Shown: positions 42,618 through 53,896, counted from the stretch's first letter. The stretch is 64,000 nucleotides of DNA from Sinorhizobium sp. A49 (GCF_002002725.1 NZ_MUNW01000050.1:186001-250000); one strand, 5' to 3'. The notes: generated by a model not told the origin, from the letters alone. Made by a program: numbers and translations.

Positions 42618-43664
42618 ATGCAGCGGAGGCGGCCGACGATCATTGACGTCGCGCGAAAGGCGGGGGTGTCCAAGAGCACCGCCGGCCGGGCACTCTCCGG
42701 CGCGTCCAATGTTACCGACGAGGCGCGCGAGCGTGTGCTTGAGGCTGCCCGTGCCGTCGGCTATGAGCGCAATGATCTCGCCGTCGGCATGCGGTCCGGG
42801 CGCACCGGCCTGCTTGGCCTCGTCATTCCTGATATCACCAACCCGTTCTGGGCCGAGGTTGCGCGCGGCGCGCAGGACCGTGCAGCCGAAAACGGCACCT
42901 CGCTTCTGGTGTTTTCCTCCGATTGGGATCATGGCCGCGAGGCCAGCCATCTGCGGGCTTTGCGGCAGGCGCGGGTCGATGGTGCCATCATCAATCCGGT
43001 TGCCGACAGCTTCGACGACCTCGACCGGTTCGGGCTGCCCTTCGTCTTGATCGGCTCGAGTGCCGAGCGTTTTCCGGCCAATTCTTCCGTCGGTTCGGAT
43101 ATCGCTCAGGCGGTGAGGCTCGGCATGGACCATCTGGTTTCCAAGGGGCATCACGCGCCGGCTCTGATCCTCGGGCCAAAGTCGCGTATCGCGCGGGCTC
43201 GGTTTCTACGGACCTTTCATGAGCATTGCGTCGAGCGCGACATCGACCCGGCAGCACTGCCGATGGAAGATGGCGAATACACCGTCGAAGGCGGGCGCAC
43301 CGCGATGATGCGGCTGCTTGAGCGCGACCGGGTCGGCCATCTCGCGGTTTTCGCCGCCAACGATCTGATGGCGCTCGGCGCCATGGTGGCCGTGCGCGAA
43401 GCCGGGCTTCGCTGCCCGGAAGATGTCTCCATCCTCGGCTTCGACGGCATTCCCGCAGGCGCATTTTCCTGGCCGGGACTGACGACGGTCGCCAAGCCCG
43501 GGCGCGAAATCGGCGTGCGCGCCGTCGACTGCCTGTTCGATGAAATCGCCGGCCGCCCCGAGCATGGCCGGGTGTTCATGCCATGCCGGCTGGTCGAGCG
43601 CGGTTCGCTGGCCGATCTGTCGCTCAACCAGCCCAGACGCGCAGCAAGCTCCGGGAGGGGGTAG
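42618..43664 (+). CDS. LacI-family transcriptional regulator
   Basis: A 348-aa repressor starting MQRRRPTIIDVARKAGVSK at ATG 42618 with GGGAGGGC before it; the frame extends upstream through the operator but is not needed. The N-terminal HTH is IDVARKAGVSKSTAGRALSG (about residues 9-28), with the hinge helix following. The rest is a periplasmic-binding-protein-like sugar domain (LGLVIPDITNPFWAEV, ILGFDGIPAGAF). Two bases separate its stop from the permease start. It probably senses the sugar or glycoside taken up by the adjoining transporter and represses both itself and the operon through the 42574 and 43702 sites. Confidence 0.93.
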   Translation: MQRRRPTIIDVARKAGVSKSTAGRALSGASNVTDEARERVLEAARAVGYERNDLAVGMRSGRTGLLGLVIPDITNPFWAEVARGAQDRAAENGTSLLVFSSDWDHGREASHLRALRQARVDGAIINPVADSFDDLDRFGLPFVLIGSSAERFPANSSVGSDIAQAVRLGMDHLVSKGHHAPALILGPKSRIARARFLRTFHEHCVERDIDPAALPMEDGEYTVEGGRTAMMRLLERDRVGHLAVFAANDLMALGAMVAVREAGLRCPEDVSILGFDGIPAGAFSWPGLTTVAKPGREIGVRAVDCLFDEIAGRPEHGRVFMPCRLVERGSLADLSLNQPRRAASSGRG

Positions 43665-43666
43665 GA

Positions 43667-44644
43667 ATGACCAATCGTGACGAGGCGGTGATCTCGCCTA
43701 AATTTGGGAACGTTCCCAAATCGAGCGCACGCAGCAGGACGGGACGCGTTGCGCTCGCCGCCGACGGCTGGCGGCGGTGGTGGCCCTATTACGTCATGAT
43801 GGCGCCGGGCATCCTGTTCTTTCTCGTCTTCCATTATCTGCCGATCTGGGAGGCGCGCATCGCCTTCGAACAGGTCCGGATCGTGCCGCCCAACATCTGG
43901 GTCGGTATCAAGCATTTCCAGGTGCTGTTCTCCTCGCCGGTGTTCTGGCAGGTGCTCGCCAACACGCTGATCATCTCGGCGATGAAGATGGTGTTCTTCC
44001 TGCCGGTGCCGATCATCGTCGCGCTGCTGTTGAACGAGGTTCGCGGCGGCTCGCTGCGCAAGTTCATCCAGTCGGCGATCTATCTGCCGCATTTCCTGTC
44101 CTGGGTGGTGATCGCCGGCATCTTCATCGCGGCGCTGTCGCCGACCGACGGTGCCGTCAACAATCTCATGGGCATGGCCGGCATGGCGCCCCGGTCGTTC
44201 ATGACCGATACAGGCGCCATCCGCTGGGTGCTTGTCTTCACCGAAATCTGGCGCTCGGCCGGCTGGGACAGCCTGCTCTATCTCGCCGCCATCATCGCCA
44301 TCGACCAGCAGCTCTATGATGCCGCCGAGATCGACGGTGCCAACCGCTGGCAGAAGATCCGCCACGTCACGCTGCCGGGCATCGTGCCGACGATCGCGAC
44401 GCTGTTCATCCTCAATGCCGGCATGTTCCTCAATGCCGACCTCAACCAGGTGATCAACCTGTCCAACGACGTGGTGCGCAGCAAGATCGATATCGTCGAT
44501 ACCTATGTCTACCGCATCGGGCTGCAGACCGGCGAGTACTCGCTGGCAACGGCTGCCGGCCTGTTCAAGGCGGTGCTCGGCACGATGATGATCGTGATCG
44601 CCCACTTCGTTTCCAAACGCCTGACCGGGAAGGGAGTCTGGTAA
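43667..44644 (+). CDS. ABC transporter permease, LplB-like
   Basis: A 325-aa permease starting MTNRDEAVISPKFGNVP at ATG 43667, preceded by GGGAGGGGGTAGGA. The first 35 residues are polar and precede the first membrane helix (YYVMMAPGILFFLVFHYLP). Five more helices follow and the EAA loop is LYDAAEIDGANRWQKI near residue 223. It belongs to the family that imports oligosaccharides and related glycosides (LplB/YtcP). A perfect LacI-type operator lies inside codons 12-18. It forms the channel with the next gene, which it overlaps by one base. Confidence 0.92.
   Translation: MTNRDEAVISPKFGNVPKSSARSRTGRVALAADGWRRWWPYYVMMAPGILFFLVFHYLPIWEARIAFEQVRIVPPNIWVGIKHFQVLFSSPVFWQVLANTLIISAMKMVFFLPVPIIVALLLNEVRGGSLRKFIQSAIYLPHFLSWVVIAGIFIAALSPTDGAVNNLMGMAGMAPRSFMTDTGAIRWVLVFTEIWRSAGWDSLLYLAAIIAIDQQLYDAAEIDGANRWQKIRHVTLPGIVPTIATLFILNAGMFLNADLNQVINLSNDVVRSKIDIVDTYVYRIGLQTGEYSLATAAGLFKAVLGTMMIVIAHFVSKRLTGKGVW
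43702..43721. promoter_or_regulatory. perfect 20-bp LacI-type operator inside the permease gene
   Basis: ATTTGGGAACGTTCCCAAAT is a perfect 20-bp palindrome with CG centre. It lies 36 bases after the permease ATG and matches the core of the site at 42574. Roadblock repression or a loop between the two sites about 1.13 kb apart are both possible. Confidence 0.8.
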
Positions 44645-45540
44645 TGGCCCTGTCGCGCAAGACCCCGATCGAACGCATCGAATATGCGATTATCGTTTCG
44701 ACGCTGCTGTTGCTCGTCGTCGTCACGGTCCAGCCGATCCTCAATCTGCTCGCCGTCTCGTTGTCGGAGCCGGCCAAGGTGCCAGGCATGAGCGGGCTGA
44801 CCATCATACCCAGGGGGTTCTCCTTCGAGGTCTGGAGCGTTCTGCTGCAGCACCCCAACGTGCAGCGCGGTATCTTCAACTCGATCTTCATCACCGCTGT
44901 CAGCACCGTGATCGGTGTCGTCGGAACGGCATTGATGGCCTGGGGGCTTTCGAGGCCCGGCTTGCCCGGTCGCAAGGCGCTGTTCATCCTTGTTCTCGTC
45001 ACCATCGTTTTCGAGCCCGGCATCATTCCCGATTATTTCGTCAACAAGCGCCTGGGCCTTCTCGACAGCTACTGGTCGGTGATCCTCTTCAAGGCGGTCA
45101 ATGCCTGGTACCTGATCATCCTCATCCGCTTCTTCGAGGAGATCCCGAAGGAACTGCTGGAAGCCGCAGAACTCGATGGCGCCAACCCTTTCCAGGTGTT
45201 CTGGCACCTCGTCCTGCCACTCGCCAAGCCGGCGCTTGCGACCATCTCGCTGTTCTACCTCGTCTTTCACTGGAACGAGTTCTTCCGCGCGATGATCTAT
45301 CTGAACGACCAGGGCAAATGGCCGTTGCAGGTAGTGCTGCGCCAGTTCGTCATCGACGGCGACAAGGTCGCGATCGTCGGCGCCAACAGCGCCAGCAACA
45401 ACACCGGCGCCAGCCAGATCGATCTGAGGTCGCTGAAAGCCGGCATGATCCTTCTGACGATCGTGCCGATCCTGGCGATCTATCCGCTGATCCTGAAATT
45501 TTTCACCAAGGGAACCATGAGCGGCGCGCTCAAAGGGTGA
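44644..45540 (+). CDS. ABC transporter permease, LplC-like
   Basis: A 298-aa permease of the LplC/YcjP class, starting MALSRKTPIERIEYAIIV one base inside the previous stop. Six hydrophobic stretches are seen and the EAA loop is LLEAAELDGANPFQVFWHLVLPLAKP near residue 175 (cited in part). A polar segment with SNNTGASQIDL lies before the last helix, as in relatives. It completes the channel of the importer whose binding protein follows 49 bases later. Confidence 0.92.
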   Translation: MALSRKTPIERIEYAIIVSTLLLLVVVTVQPILNLLAVSLSEPAKVPGMSGLTIIPRGFSFEVWSVLLQHPNVQRGIFNSIFITAVSTVIGVVGTALMAWGLSRPGLPGRKALFILVLVTIVFEPGIIPDYFVNKRLGLLDSYWSVILFKAVNAWYLIILIRFFEEIPKELLEAAELDGANPFQVFWHLVLPLAKPALATISLFYLVFHWNEFFRAMIYLNDQGKWPLQVVLRQFVIDGDKVAIVGANSASNNTGASQIDLRSLKAGMILLTIVPILAIYPLILKFFTKGTMSGALKG

Positions 45541-45589
45541 CGAAGACACCAGTTCCAACAAAGAAGCCTATCTAAACGGAGGAGACGAA

Positions 45590-47014
45590 ATGCTTAGAAA
45601 AATGGTCCTGCTGGCATCGACAGCCCTGGCGCTTAGCCTTGGTGCGGCCGCCCCGACAATGGCTGAACCGGTCAAGATCCGGGTGGTGTCCAAGGACTTC
45701 ACCCCGTCCAACCCCGACGACGTCAAGCACCTGCAGCGCATTGAGGAAGCGCTCCGGGCGCAGGGCACCGATCTCGACATCGAACTCGTCGACCTGCCGT
45801 CTTCCGGCTATGCCGACAAGCTGTCGGTGATGCTGCTTTCGGGCGATATCCCGGACCTGATCTATTTCCAGGGCGGCGACGCCAAGATGGTCGAGCAGGG
45901 CGTGCTTGAAGACCTCGGCCCGATGCTGGCCGACACCAAGTACCTGAAGGACGCGCTGTGGCCGCACAATGCCGAGCGCCTCAAGAACTATCCGTATCTG
46001 CTCTACGTCTATCCGGTGCGTGGGCCTCAGCCGGTGATCCGCAAGGACTGGCTGGAAAAGACCGGCCTCAAGGCGCCCGAAACCGTTGAAGACTATGTGA
46101 CGCTGTTCAAGGCGATCAAGGACGGCGACCTCGACGGCAACGGCGTTGCCGACAGCTACGGCGTGACCACGGCAGACAACACCAACGAGCTCGATTCCAT
46201 CTTCAACCAGGCCTTCGGCATCACCGGCACCTGGATGAAGAACGCAGGCGGCGAGTGGGTCCATGCGCGCATCACCAGCCAAGAGAAGGACAAGATCGCC
46301 TTTTACGCCTCGCTGCGCGAGCAGGGCCTCTACGATCCTGAATACATCACCACCAAGTTCGACGTGAAGGAAGACAAGTTCTACACCGGCCGTGCCGGTG
46401 TGATCTTCGGCTCCTCCGGCGAGGTTATCGACATCTATGGCGGTAAGATGCGCCAGGTTCATCCGGGCACCGAGCTTGTGCTCCTGGCGCCGCCGAAGGG
46501 GCCGGGCGGCCAGGGTCTCTCAGCCGTCGACGTTTCCAAGGAATCCCGTGGCTTTGCAATCTCGAGCATCTCCGAGCACAAGGCCGAAGTGATGAAGCTG
46601 CTCGACTTCATGGCCAGCCCTGAAGGCCAGATGTTCGACCGCCTCGGGTTCGAGGGCCAGGAATACACCAAGGACGGCGACGCCTATAAGGTCACCGACA
46701 AGATCGCCACCTGGTACGCCCGCTTCATGGTGGCGGCCAACTGGACCCCGCCTGTCGTCTGGCAGTCGGAAGCGGCCCAGCAGTCGCTGGCGACGATCCA
46801 GAAGGATTTCAAGCCGGACAACACCTTCGTCTGGCCTGCCGATTACGCCGCCGATCTCGACGCCACCGAAAACGTCTACCGGTCCTGGGTCTACAAGTTC
46901 ATCTCCGGCGCCGCCAAGATGGATCAGTGGGACCAGTATGTCGCGGAGTGGGAAGCGGCTGGCGGAAAACGTCTCAACGAGTATGCAAGGACTGTTCTCG
47001 ATGCAGAAAAGTAG
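45590..47014 (+). CDS. ABC transporter substrate-binding protein, LplA-like
   Basis: A 474-aa secreted binding protein. The signal peptide MLRKMVLLASTALALSLG...TMA is cut before EPVKIRVVSKDF. GGAGGAGACGAA gives a strong ribosome site. Inside it contains DGDLDGNGVADSYG, an EF-hand-like Ca loop common in this LplA/family-1 group. It is larger than usual sugar binders, as expected for glycan or complex-glycoside ligands. The ligand is not known; the downstream ADP-ribosylglycohydrolase genes suggest a glycosylated compound. Confidence 0.9.
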   Translation: MLRKMVLLASTALALSLGAAAPTMAEPVKIRVVSKDFTPSNPDDVKHLQRIEEALRAQGTDLDIELVDLPSSGYADKLSVMLLSGDIPDLIYFQGGDAKMVEQGVLEDLGPMLADTKYLKDALWPHNAERLKNYPYLLYVYPVRGPQPVIRKDWLEKTGLKAPETVEDYVTLFKAIKDGDLDGNGVADSYGVTTADNTNELDSIFNQAFGITGTWMKNAGGEWVHARITSQEKDKIAFYASLREQGLYDPEYITTKFDVKEDKFYTGRAGVIFGSSGEVIDIYGGKMRQVHPGTELVLLAPPKGPGGQGLSAVDVSKESRGFAISSISEHKAEVMKLLDFMASPEGQMFDRLGFEGQEYTKDGDAYKVTDKIATWYARFMVAANWTPPVVWQSEAAQQSLATIQKDFKPDNTFVWPADYAADLDATENVYRSWVYKFISGAAKMDQWDQYVAEWEAAGGKRLNEYARTVLDAEK

Positions 47015-48185
47015 CGTTCAAGGGCTCTCTCTCAAAGGGAGAGTCCGCGCGCTCATCCATGGCGTCGCACTCGGCGACGCCATGGGGGCGCCGGTCGAAA
47101 AGCTGCCGGCCGCCGAAATCGCGCAGCGATATGGCCGGGTGACGTCGCTGGACACCGAGTGGCACAAGATGTCGCTCGATGCCACGGCCCGCAACGGACG
47201 GGTGCGCGGCAACGGCATCGTCACCGACGACACGCTGATGACGCTCTGCCTGATGGATATCTATGGTGACGTCGGCCGGCATCTCGATGCCTGGGACATG
47301 GCTGACGGCATGGTCAGGCAGATCGCCTGGGTGCCGCGCTACGTGCCGGAACTGCAGCGCGAAGCCATGCTGATCGAGCGGTTGTTCTATCCGGAAAAGT
47401 GGATCTTCCAGCGCCATCAGCTGACTTCGTGCGACCCGCGCCAGGGCGGCATCGGCAACATGGTCAATTGTGGTGCCGCGATGTACGTGGCGCCGATCGG
47501 CGTCGTCAACGCCTGCGATCCGAAGGCTGCCTATGACGAGGCGATTGCATTCGCCTCCGGCCACCAGGAAAGCTTCGGGCTTGAGGCAGCCGGCGTGTTT
47601 GCCGCCGCAGTTGCTGCCGCCTTCATTCCCGGAACGGATATCGAAGGCGTGGTCGAAGCGGTTCTGGCGCTGGCCAAGGACGGCACACGCAACGCTATCG
47701 CCGATATCGCCGACGTCGCCCGCAGGCTCAAGGCACAAGGTGCAGATTACCAGACGGTTGTCGCCGCGTTTCATGCGGCCATCGCGCCCTATTCTCCCAT
47801 GGGCGACGACGTCAACCACACGCCCGCCAAGGCGGGGCGGCTGACTGCCGCCTATCAGCCAAGCCGCCTCGGCTCGATCGAGGAGCTGCCTTTGGCGCTC
47901 GGCTTCTGCTTGTTCAACGACGGCGACTTCCGCCGCTCGATCGAGGACGGCATCAATTCCGGCCGCGACACTGACTCCATCGGCGTCATGGCCGGTGCGA
48001 TCCTCGGTGCGATGCATGGCGAAGGCGTCATCGACGCTGCCGACCACGCGTTGCTCGACCGGGCAAACCGGCTCGACCTCACCGCTGCCGCCGATCGCTT
48101 CACCGAGGTGGCAACGACCATGCATGCCGGCGATCAGGCGGCCGCCGACAGGCGGACCAGCTTCCGCGCCGCCCTTACCTTCTGA
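47001..48185 (+). CDS. ADP-ribosylglycohydrolase-family protein (first of two)
   Basis: A 394-aa protein starting MQKSSVQGLSLKGRVR at ATG 47001, with AAGGA nine bases before it, inside the end of the binding-protein gene; an alternative ATG lies at 46983. ARH-fold metal motifs are visible: HGVALGDAMGAPVE, VTDDTLMTL and GRDTDSIGVMAG, which supply the Asp/Thr ligands of two Mg ions. The family removes ADP-ribose or cleaves N-glycosidic bonds of ribosyl compounds. It is cytoplasmic and lies in a sugar-importer operon, which favours a catabolic glycosidase over a protein-regulatory role. Confidence 0.9.
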   Translation: MQKSSVQGLSLKGRVRALIHGVALGDAMGAPVEKLPAAEIAQRYGRVTSLDTEWHKMSLDATARNGRVRGNGIVTDDTLMTLCLMDIYGDVGRHLDAWDMADGMVRQIAWVPRYVPELQREAMLIERLFYPEKWIFQRHQLTSCDPRQGGIGNMVNCGAAMYVAPIGVVNACDPKAAYDEAIAFASGHQESFGLEAAGVFAAAVAAAFIPGTDIEGVVEAVLALAKDGTRNAIADIADVARRLKAQGADYQTVVAAFHAAIAPYSPMGDDVNHTPAKAGRLTAAYQPSRLGSIEELPLALGFCLFNDGDFRRSIEDGINSGRDTDSIGVMAGAILGAMHGEGVIDAADHALLDRANRLDLTAAADRFTEVATTMHAGDQAAADRRTSFRAALTF

Positions 48186-48202
48186 TTGATAACGAAAGAC
48201 GC

Positions 48203-50311
48203 ATGATGCCCAAGCTCAGCAAAGAGACGATTTACGAGAAGATCTATGCCGGTTTCATCGGCAAGGCCATTGGCGTTCGCCTGGGCGCGCCGGTCGAACC
48301 GACGATCTGGAGCTATGAGCGCGTCCAGAAGACCTATGGCGAAGTCACCCAGTATCTGCGCGATTTCAAGAACTTCGCTGCCGACGACGACACCAACGGC
48401 CCGGTCTATTTCATTCGTGCGCTGCGCGACTACGGCCTCAAGGCGAGTGCTGCCGATGTCGGCAAGACCTGGGTGAACTATGCTGCCGAAGAGCACGGCA
48501 TGTATTGGTGGGGTGGCTTTGGCGTTTCGACCGAGCACACCGCCTACCGCAACCTGCGCGCCGGCATTCCGGCGCCGCAATCCGGATCGATCGCCCAGAA
48601 CGGCGCGACGGTCGCCGAGCAGATCGGCGGGCAGATCTTCATCGACAGCTGGGGTTGGGTGCATCCGGGCGAGCCGCAGAAGGCGGCCGAAGCTTCCGCC
48701 TGCGCCGCAAGCGTCGCCCATGACGGTGACGGCCTGAACGGTGCCCGCTTCTGCGCGGCCGCAATTGCCAAAGCCTTCGAGGCAACCTCGATCGCCGAGG
48801 TGATCGCCGCTGCCATGGCGACCATCGATGCGAAATCGACCTATGCCCGCGTGGCGCAGGCCGTCATCGATTTCCACAAGGCCAACCCGGGCAACTGGCG
48901 CGCCTGCCGTGACATGCTGACAGCCGACTGGGGCTATGACCGTTATCCGGGCGTCTGCCACATCATCCCGAATGCCGGCGTCACCGTGATGGCGATCCTC
49001 TATGGTGAAGGCGACCTGCCGCGCACCGCCGAGATTGCCACCATGGCCGGCTGGGACACCGACTGCAACGCCGGCAATGCCGGCGCCATCGTCGGTACGT
49101 TCCAAGGGCTTCAGCCCGGCTGGGACAAATACCGCAAGCCGATCAACGACTTCATCGTCGCCTCCGGCGTCGTCGGTTCGATCAATATCGTCGATATCCC
49201 GTCCTTCGCTCGCGAACTGACGGTGCTGGCGCTGCAATTGCGCGGCGACGAGGTGCCGGTTCTCTGGCTCGAAGATTTCACCCGCCGTGGCGTCCGCTTC
49301 GATTTCGACCTGCCCGGTTCGACCCACGGCTTCCGCACCGAAGGCTTCAACCAGATCAGCCTCAAGGGCTCGACCGAAAAGCAGGCCGAAGGCTCGCGCG
49401 GCTCGCTCGAAATCCAGCTCGACCGGCTCGAGCGCGGCCAGGGCGGGCGCATCTTCTGGAAGCCCTTCTATCGCCGCTCCGATTTCGACGACGAGCGCTA
49501 TCGTCCGATGTTCTCGCCGCTGGTCGATGCCGGCCAGAAGGTGTCGTTCAAGCTGTGGCTCGATCCGTGGAACGGCGACGGCAACCTGCGCGTTGCACCC
49601 TATATCCGCCGGGCCATGTCCGGCGCGATCGAGGAAACCGGCGCGTGGCACGTGCCCAACCATGAAGGCTGGCAGGACTACGCATTCACCGTGCCGGAAG
49701 GTGCCGAAGCGATCGACGAGATCGGCATCCAGGTCGAATATTTCGGCCGTCTGAAATTCCTTGGTCGCCTGTTCCTCGCCGATTTCAAGGTCGAGGGCGG
49801 TGGCCACACCGTCATCGATCCGAAGGGCGAAGTGCAGGAGTGGGGGGCGATCTCGCGCTTTACCTGGAACCGTGGTCACTGGACCCTGCAGGATGGTCGC
49901 ATTCACGCCCATACGGCCAGCGATGCCGACATTTGGACGGGTCATTACTACGCCCGCGACGTCGAGGTTCTGGCCGATATCAAGCCGCTGGCCGGTCCGT
50001 CGCAGCTGGTGACGGCGCGTGTTCAGGGCACAAGCCGGTTTTATGCTGCCGGCTTCGACGGCGACGATGTCGTCATCCTCAAGGAGGATTTCGGTACCAC
50101 CGTTCTTGCCCGTGCCCCGTTCAAGCGCGAGCTTGGCAAGAGCTACGGCTTCGCGTTCACCCTCAAGGGCGAGGCGTTGTCCTTCGCCATCGACGGAAAG
50201 ACGCTGATCGAGGCGAGCGACGATCAGTTCGTCTATGGCATGGCCGGCCTTCGCCTCGGTGCGCTCGGTCGCATGAGCGTCGGAACGATCGAGATTGTCG
50301 AGACCGCCTAA
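48203..50311 (+). CDS. ADP-ribosylglycohydrolase-family protein with C-terminal beta-sandwich domains
   Basis: A 702-aa protein from [21 protein letters not shown]. The N-terminal 350 residues are an ARH domain with [31 protein letters not shown] and [12 protein letters not shown], carrying the metal-binding Asp/Thr residues. The last 350 residues look like two beta-sandwich modules: a galactose-binding-like part (about 355-560) and a concanavalin/DUF1080-like part ending [20 protein letters not shown]. There is no signal peptide. Carbohydrate-binding-like modules on an ARH enzyme suggest a glycoside substrate. It follows the first ARH gene by 17 bases. Confidence 0.88.
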   Translation: MMPKLSKETIYEKIYAGFIGKAIGVRLGAPVEPTIWSYERVQKTYGEVTQYLRDFKNFAADDDTNGPVYFIRALRDYGLKASAADVGKTWVNYAAEEHGMYWWGGFGVSTEHTAYRNLRAGIPAPQSGSIAQNGATVAEQIGGQIFIDSWGWVHPGEPQKAAEASACAASVAHDGDGLNGARFCAAAIAKAFEATSIAEVIAAAMATIDAKSTYARVAQAVIDFHKANPGNWRACRDMLTADWGYDRYPGVCHIIPNAGVTVMAILYGEGDLPRTAEIATMAGWDTDCNAGNAGAIVGTFQGLQPGWDKYRKPINDFIVASGVVGSINIVDIPSFARELTVLALQLRGDEVPVLWLEDFTRRGVRFDFDLPGSTHGFRTEGFNQISLKGSTEKQAEGSRGSLEIQLDRLERGQGGRIFWKPFYRRSDFDDERYRPMFSPLVDAGQKVSFKLWLDPWNGDGNLRVAPYIRRAMSGAIEETGAWHVPNHEGWQDYAFTVPEGAEAIDEIGIQVEYFGRLKFLGRLFLADFKVEGGGHTVIDPKGEVQEWGAISRFTWNRGHWTLQDGRIHAHTASDADIWTGHYYARDVEVLADIKPLAGPSQLVTARVQGTSRFYAAGFDGDDVVILKEDFGTTVLARAPFKRELGKSYGFAFTLKGEALSFAIDGKTLIEASDDQFVYGMAGLRLGALGRMSVGTIEIVETA

Positions 50312-50394
50312 TCGACTTCGATCCCGTCGGCCGGTTCGTCATACCGGCCGACGGGGCAAGAACTGCGCTGGCGCACCAAATGGGAGGAGAGACC

Positions 50395-51446
<1,052 letters not shown>

Positions 51447-51450
<4 letters not shown>

Positions 51451-52661
51451 GCGGTTTCGCAAGAAAGCACTGGGACCCGGAAGCCGAAGGGCCGCTCGAG
51501 GGGATCAAGGTGCTCGACCTTTCGCGTCTGGTCGCCGGCAACATGCTGTCGCTGCAACTGGCCGATTTCGGCGCCGACGTGATCAAGATCGAGCCACCGG
51601 CCGGCGATCCCTTGCGCGAGTGGAAGGATGAGGGCCTATCGCTGTTCTGGAAGACCTATGGGCGCAACAAGCGCTCCGTCGTCCTCAACCTGCGCGAAAC
51701 GGCGGACCGCGAGGCGCTCTGGTCGCTGATTGCGACGGCCGATGTGTTCATCGAGAATTTCCGCCCGGGAACGCTGGAGCAGATGGGCTTCGGTCCGGAA
51801 GCGCTTCTCGCACGCAATCCCGATCTCGTCGTCGTGCGCGTGTCCGGCTTCGGCCAGACCGGCCCCTATGCGGCATTTCCGGGCTTTGGCACCATCGTCG
51901 AAGGCATGAGCGGCTATGCCTACCGCACCGGCTTTCCGGACCGCGAGCCGGTGCTGCCGCCGCTCGCGCTTGCCGACATGATCGCCGGTGTCTACGGCAT
52001 GTCGGCGACGATGACGGCGCTTTTTGCCCGGGAAAAGGGCAGGGCGCGCGGACAGGTCATCGACCTGTCGCTGCTGGAGCCGATCTTTTCGGTGCTCGGT
52101 CCCGAGGCCGCGATCTACGCGCTCAACGGCACGGTCAAGGAGCGCATCGGCAGCGCCTCGAACACCGCATGCCCACGCAACGTCTACCGCTGCGCCGACG
52201 GCAAATACGTGGCACTTTCTGGTTCGACGCCGGCGGTCGCAAGGCGGATCTTCGAGATCATCGGACGCGCCGACATGAACGAGGATCCGCGCTTCCGTTC
52301 CAACAGCGAGCGCCTCAAGCACCGCGATCTGGTCGATGAGGCGATCGGCGCCTGGTTTGCCGTCCGCTCTCACGATGAAGCCCTTGCGATCATGCGTGAC
52401 AGTGGCGCCACGGTCGGGCCGATCTACAACATTGCCGACGCGACCGACGACGCGCATTTTTCCGAGCGCGAGGTCATCGTATCGCTCGACGATGCGGAGC
52501 ACGGGGCGTTGCCCATGCACAATATCGTGCCGCGTCTGTCCGAAACGCCGGGACGCTTCCGGCGTCCGGCGCCGGCGCTGGGCGAACATACGGCGGAGGT
52601 CCTGGCTGAGGCGGGTCTTTCCGCAGCGACAGTTGCTGCGATCACCGAAGCTGGTCGGTAA
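51447..52661 (+). CDS. class-III CoA-transferase (CaiB/BaiF family)
   Basis: A 404-aa CoA-transferase. The catalytic Asp177 lies in [14 protein letters not shown]. The N-terminal [30 protein letters not shown] and [11 protein letters not shown] are typical family blocks (cited in parts). The family moves CoA between carboxylic acids in the cytoplasm. As the last gene of the LacI/ABC/ARH operon it could activate an acid released when the imported glycoside is cleaved; this link is inference from position only. Confidence 0.92.
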
Positions 52662-52865
52662 ATCCGCTGTCGTCATGGCAAGCCGCCGGTTTTCAGTCCG
52701 ATTCGTTCGCATGGCTGAGCGCTGCGGCGCGGGGCCTTGCCTGCGCCGCTGGAGGGGTATGGGTCTGGCGCCACCCTCAGACGCTTGGCCGTCATCGCAA
52801 GCCTCGGCGCGCTGCCACCGGCGCTTAGCGACGGCGCGTACACTGTCGCGACCTTCCGGCCGATG

Positions 52866-53303
52866 TCAGCCGAAGAACAACGCGCGCATGCGGGCCAGCA
52901 GGCCGCTGCGTTCGCCGCTCAGAATCGATCGGACGAGCCCGGCTGCCGTTGCAGCGTGCACCGTTGCACCGAAGTGGCAATAGCAGATCACGCCGTGAAG
53001 CTGCCAGTCGCGCAGTCCGAAGAACCGGAGCGCCTCCCCGTAGGTATCGTCTTCCAGGCCGGCGGCTCGTAGCATCGGGTCGTTGAACGCCACGGAAATT
53101 GGCGAGCCGTCGCTGCGCAAGGTATCGCGCACGGCGGCCGACTGATGCTCGGTTTCATAGAGCGTCGCCAGATGGCGGGTCGGGCTCTGCTCGAGAAGCT
53201 CCGCCCAGCGTTCCAGGCGCTCGCTGTGGGACATGTTCAGCGGACGGACGTCCGGTTCGATCTGCGCGAAGACCTGCAATTGCTCGCGTGTATGGTGCTT
53301 CAT
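52866..53303 (-). CDS. hypothetical protein, 145 aa
   Basis: A small soluble protein starting MKHHTREQLQVFAQIEPDVRP at the ATG preceded by GGAGG; an in-frame upstream extension lacks this site. It has an acidic helical first half (MSHSERLERWAELLEQSP) and a C-terminal half with ICYCHFGATVHAATAAG that may form a buried helix. There is no signal peptide. It is convergent with the CoA-transferase and divergent from the 53528 gene. No characterised family is recognised. Confidence 0.75.
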   Translation of the reverse strand: MKHHTREQLQVFAQIEPDVRPLNMSHSERLERWAELLEQSPTRHLATLYETEHQSAAVRDTLRSDGSPISVAFNDPMLRAAGLEDDTYGEALRFFGLRDWQLHGVICYCHFGATVHAATAAGLVRSILSGERSGLLARMRALFFG

Positions 53304-53527
53304 TGTCGCCTCCATTTGGACGATAGATGCGCTGCGCCAGCCCTTTTCCCTGCCGTGAGCGTGACTCTTGTCGCACCTGAAGTCCAATCACGATGACGCC
53401 TCCTGATCCGCCGCCGAGATGATGCGACGGCGTTGCGTCCACAGGCAAGATGCCTGTCCTTGGGGCAGGACCCAGATTTCGCCATCTTGTGGGATCACGC
53501 CGACTGCCTATTGCAAGGGAGGCATCC

Positions 53528-53863
53528 ATGAAGACGAAGGCGCGCGACCGCGAACTCATCGACGCGATGAGACGATACTTCGTGGCAAAGGCCGAGCTGT
53601 CCGCGCTGCGGGCGGCACTCGAACAGGCTCGGCGTGCCACAGGTGAAGACATCGGCCGCTTCTATGATCCACGCACTAATGTCGCCCACGCCGATCAGAT
53701 CCGGCGATCGCATGCCCTCAACGCCGAGATGCGCTTGCTGATGGATCGGGCAGCAGCCTGGGGGCGCCTAGAGGTTGCCGAGCTGGAGAAAGGTCATGCG
53801 CCGGAAGAGCCGGAAACCGCGTTGCCGCCAGCCGGCAATCCCCCCGGGTCCTCCCCCGCATAG
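53528..53863 (+). CDS. hypothetical helical protein, 111 aa
   Basis: Starts MKTKARDRELIDAMRRYFVAK at ATG 53528 behind GGGAGG. The first 80 residues are charged and strongly helical (AELSALRAALEQARRATGED, SHALNAEMRLLMDRAAAWGRL), compatible with a short coiled coil; the tail is Pro-rich (ETALPPAGNPPGSSPA). There is no signal or membrane segment. It faces the 52866 gene head to head and converges with the response regulator. Function unknown. Confidence 0.75.
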   Translation: MKTKARDRELIDAMRRYFVAKAELSALRAALEQARRATGEDIGRFYDPRTNVAHADQIRRSHALNAEMRLLMDRAAAWGRLEVAELEKGHAPEEPETALPPAGNPPGSSPA

Positions 53864-53896
53864 CCACGGCGTGCCGAGCCGGGCAGCCGATCCGGC

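Noticed and set aside
42574-43721. Palindromes as chance restriction-like sites
   Set aside because: Rejected as chance because two sites share a long core and flank a LacI gene; they were kept as operators.
48134-49945. Minus-strand open frame of about 600 codons
   Set aside because: Antisense to the second ADP-ribosylglycohydrolase-family gene; no motifs or ribosome site.
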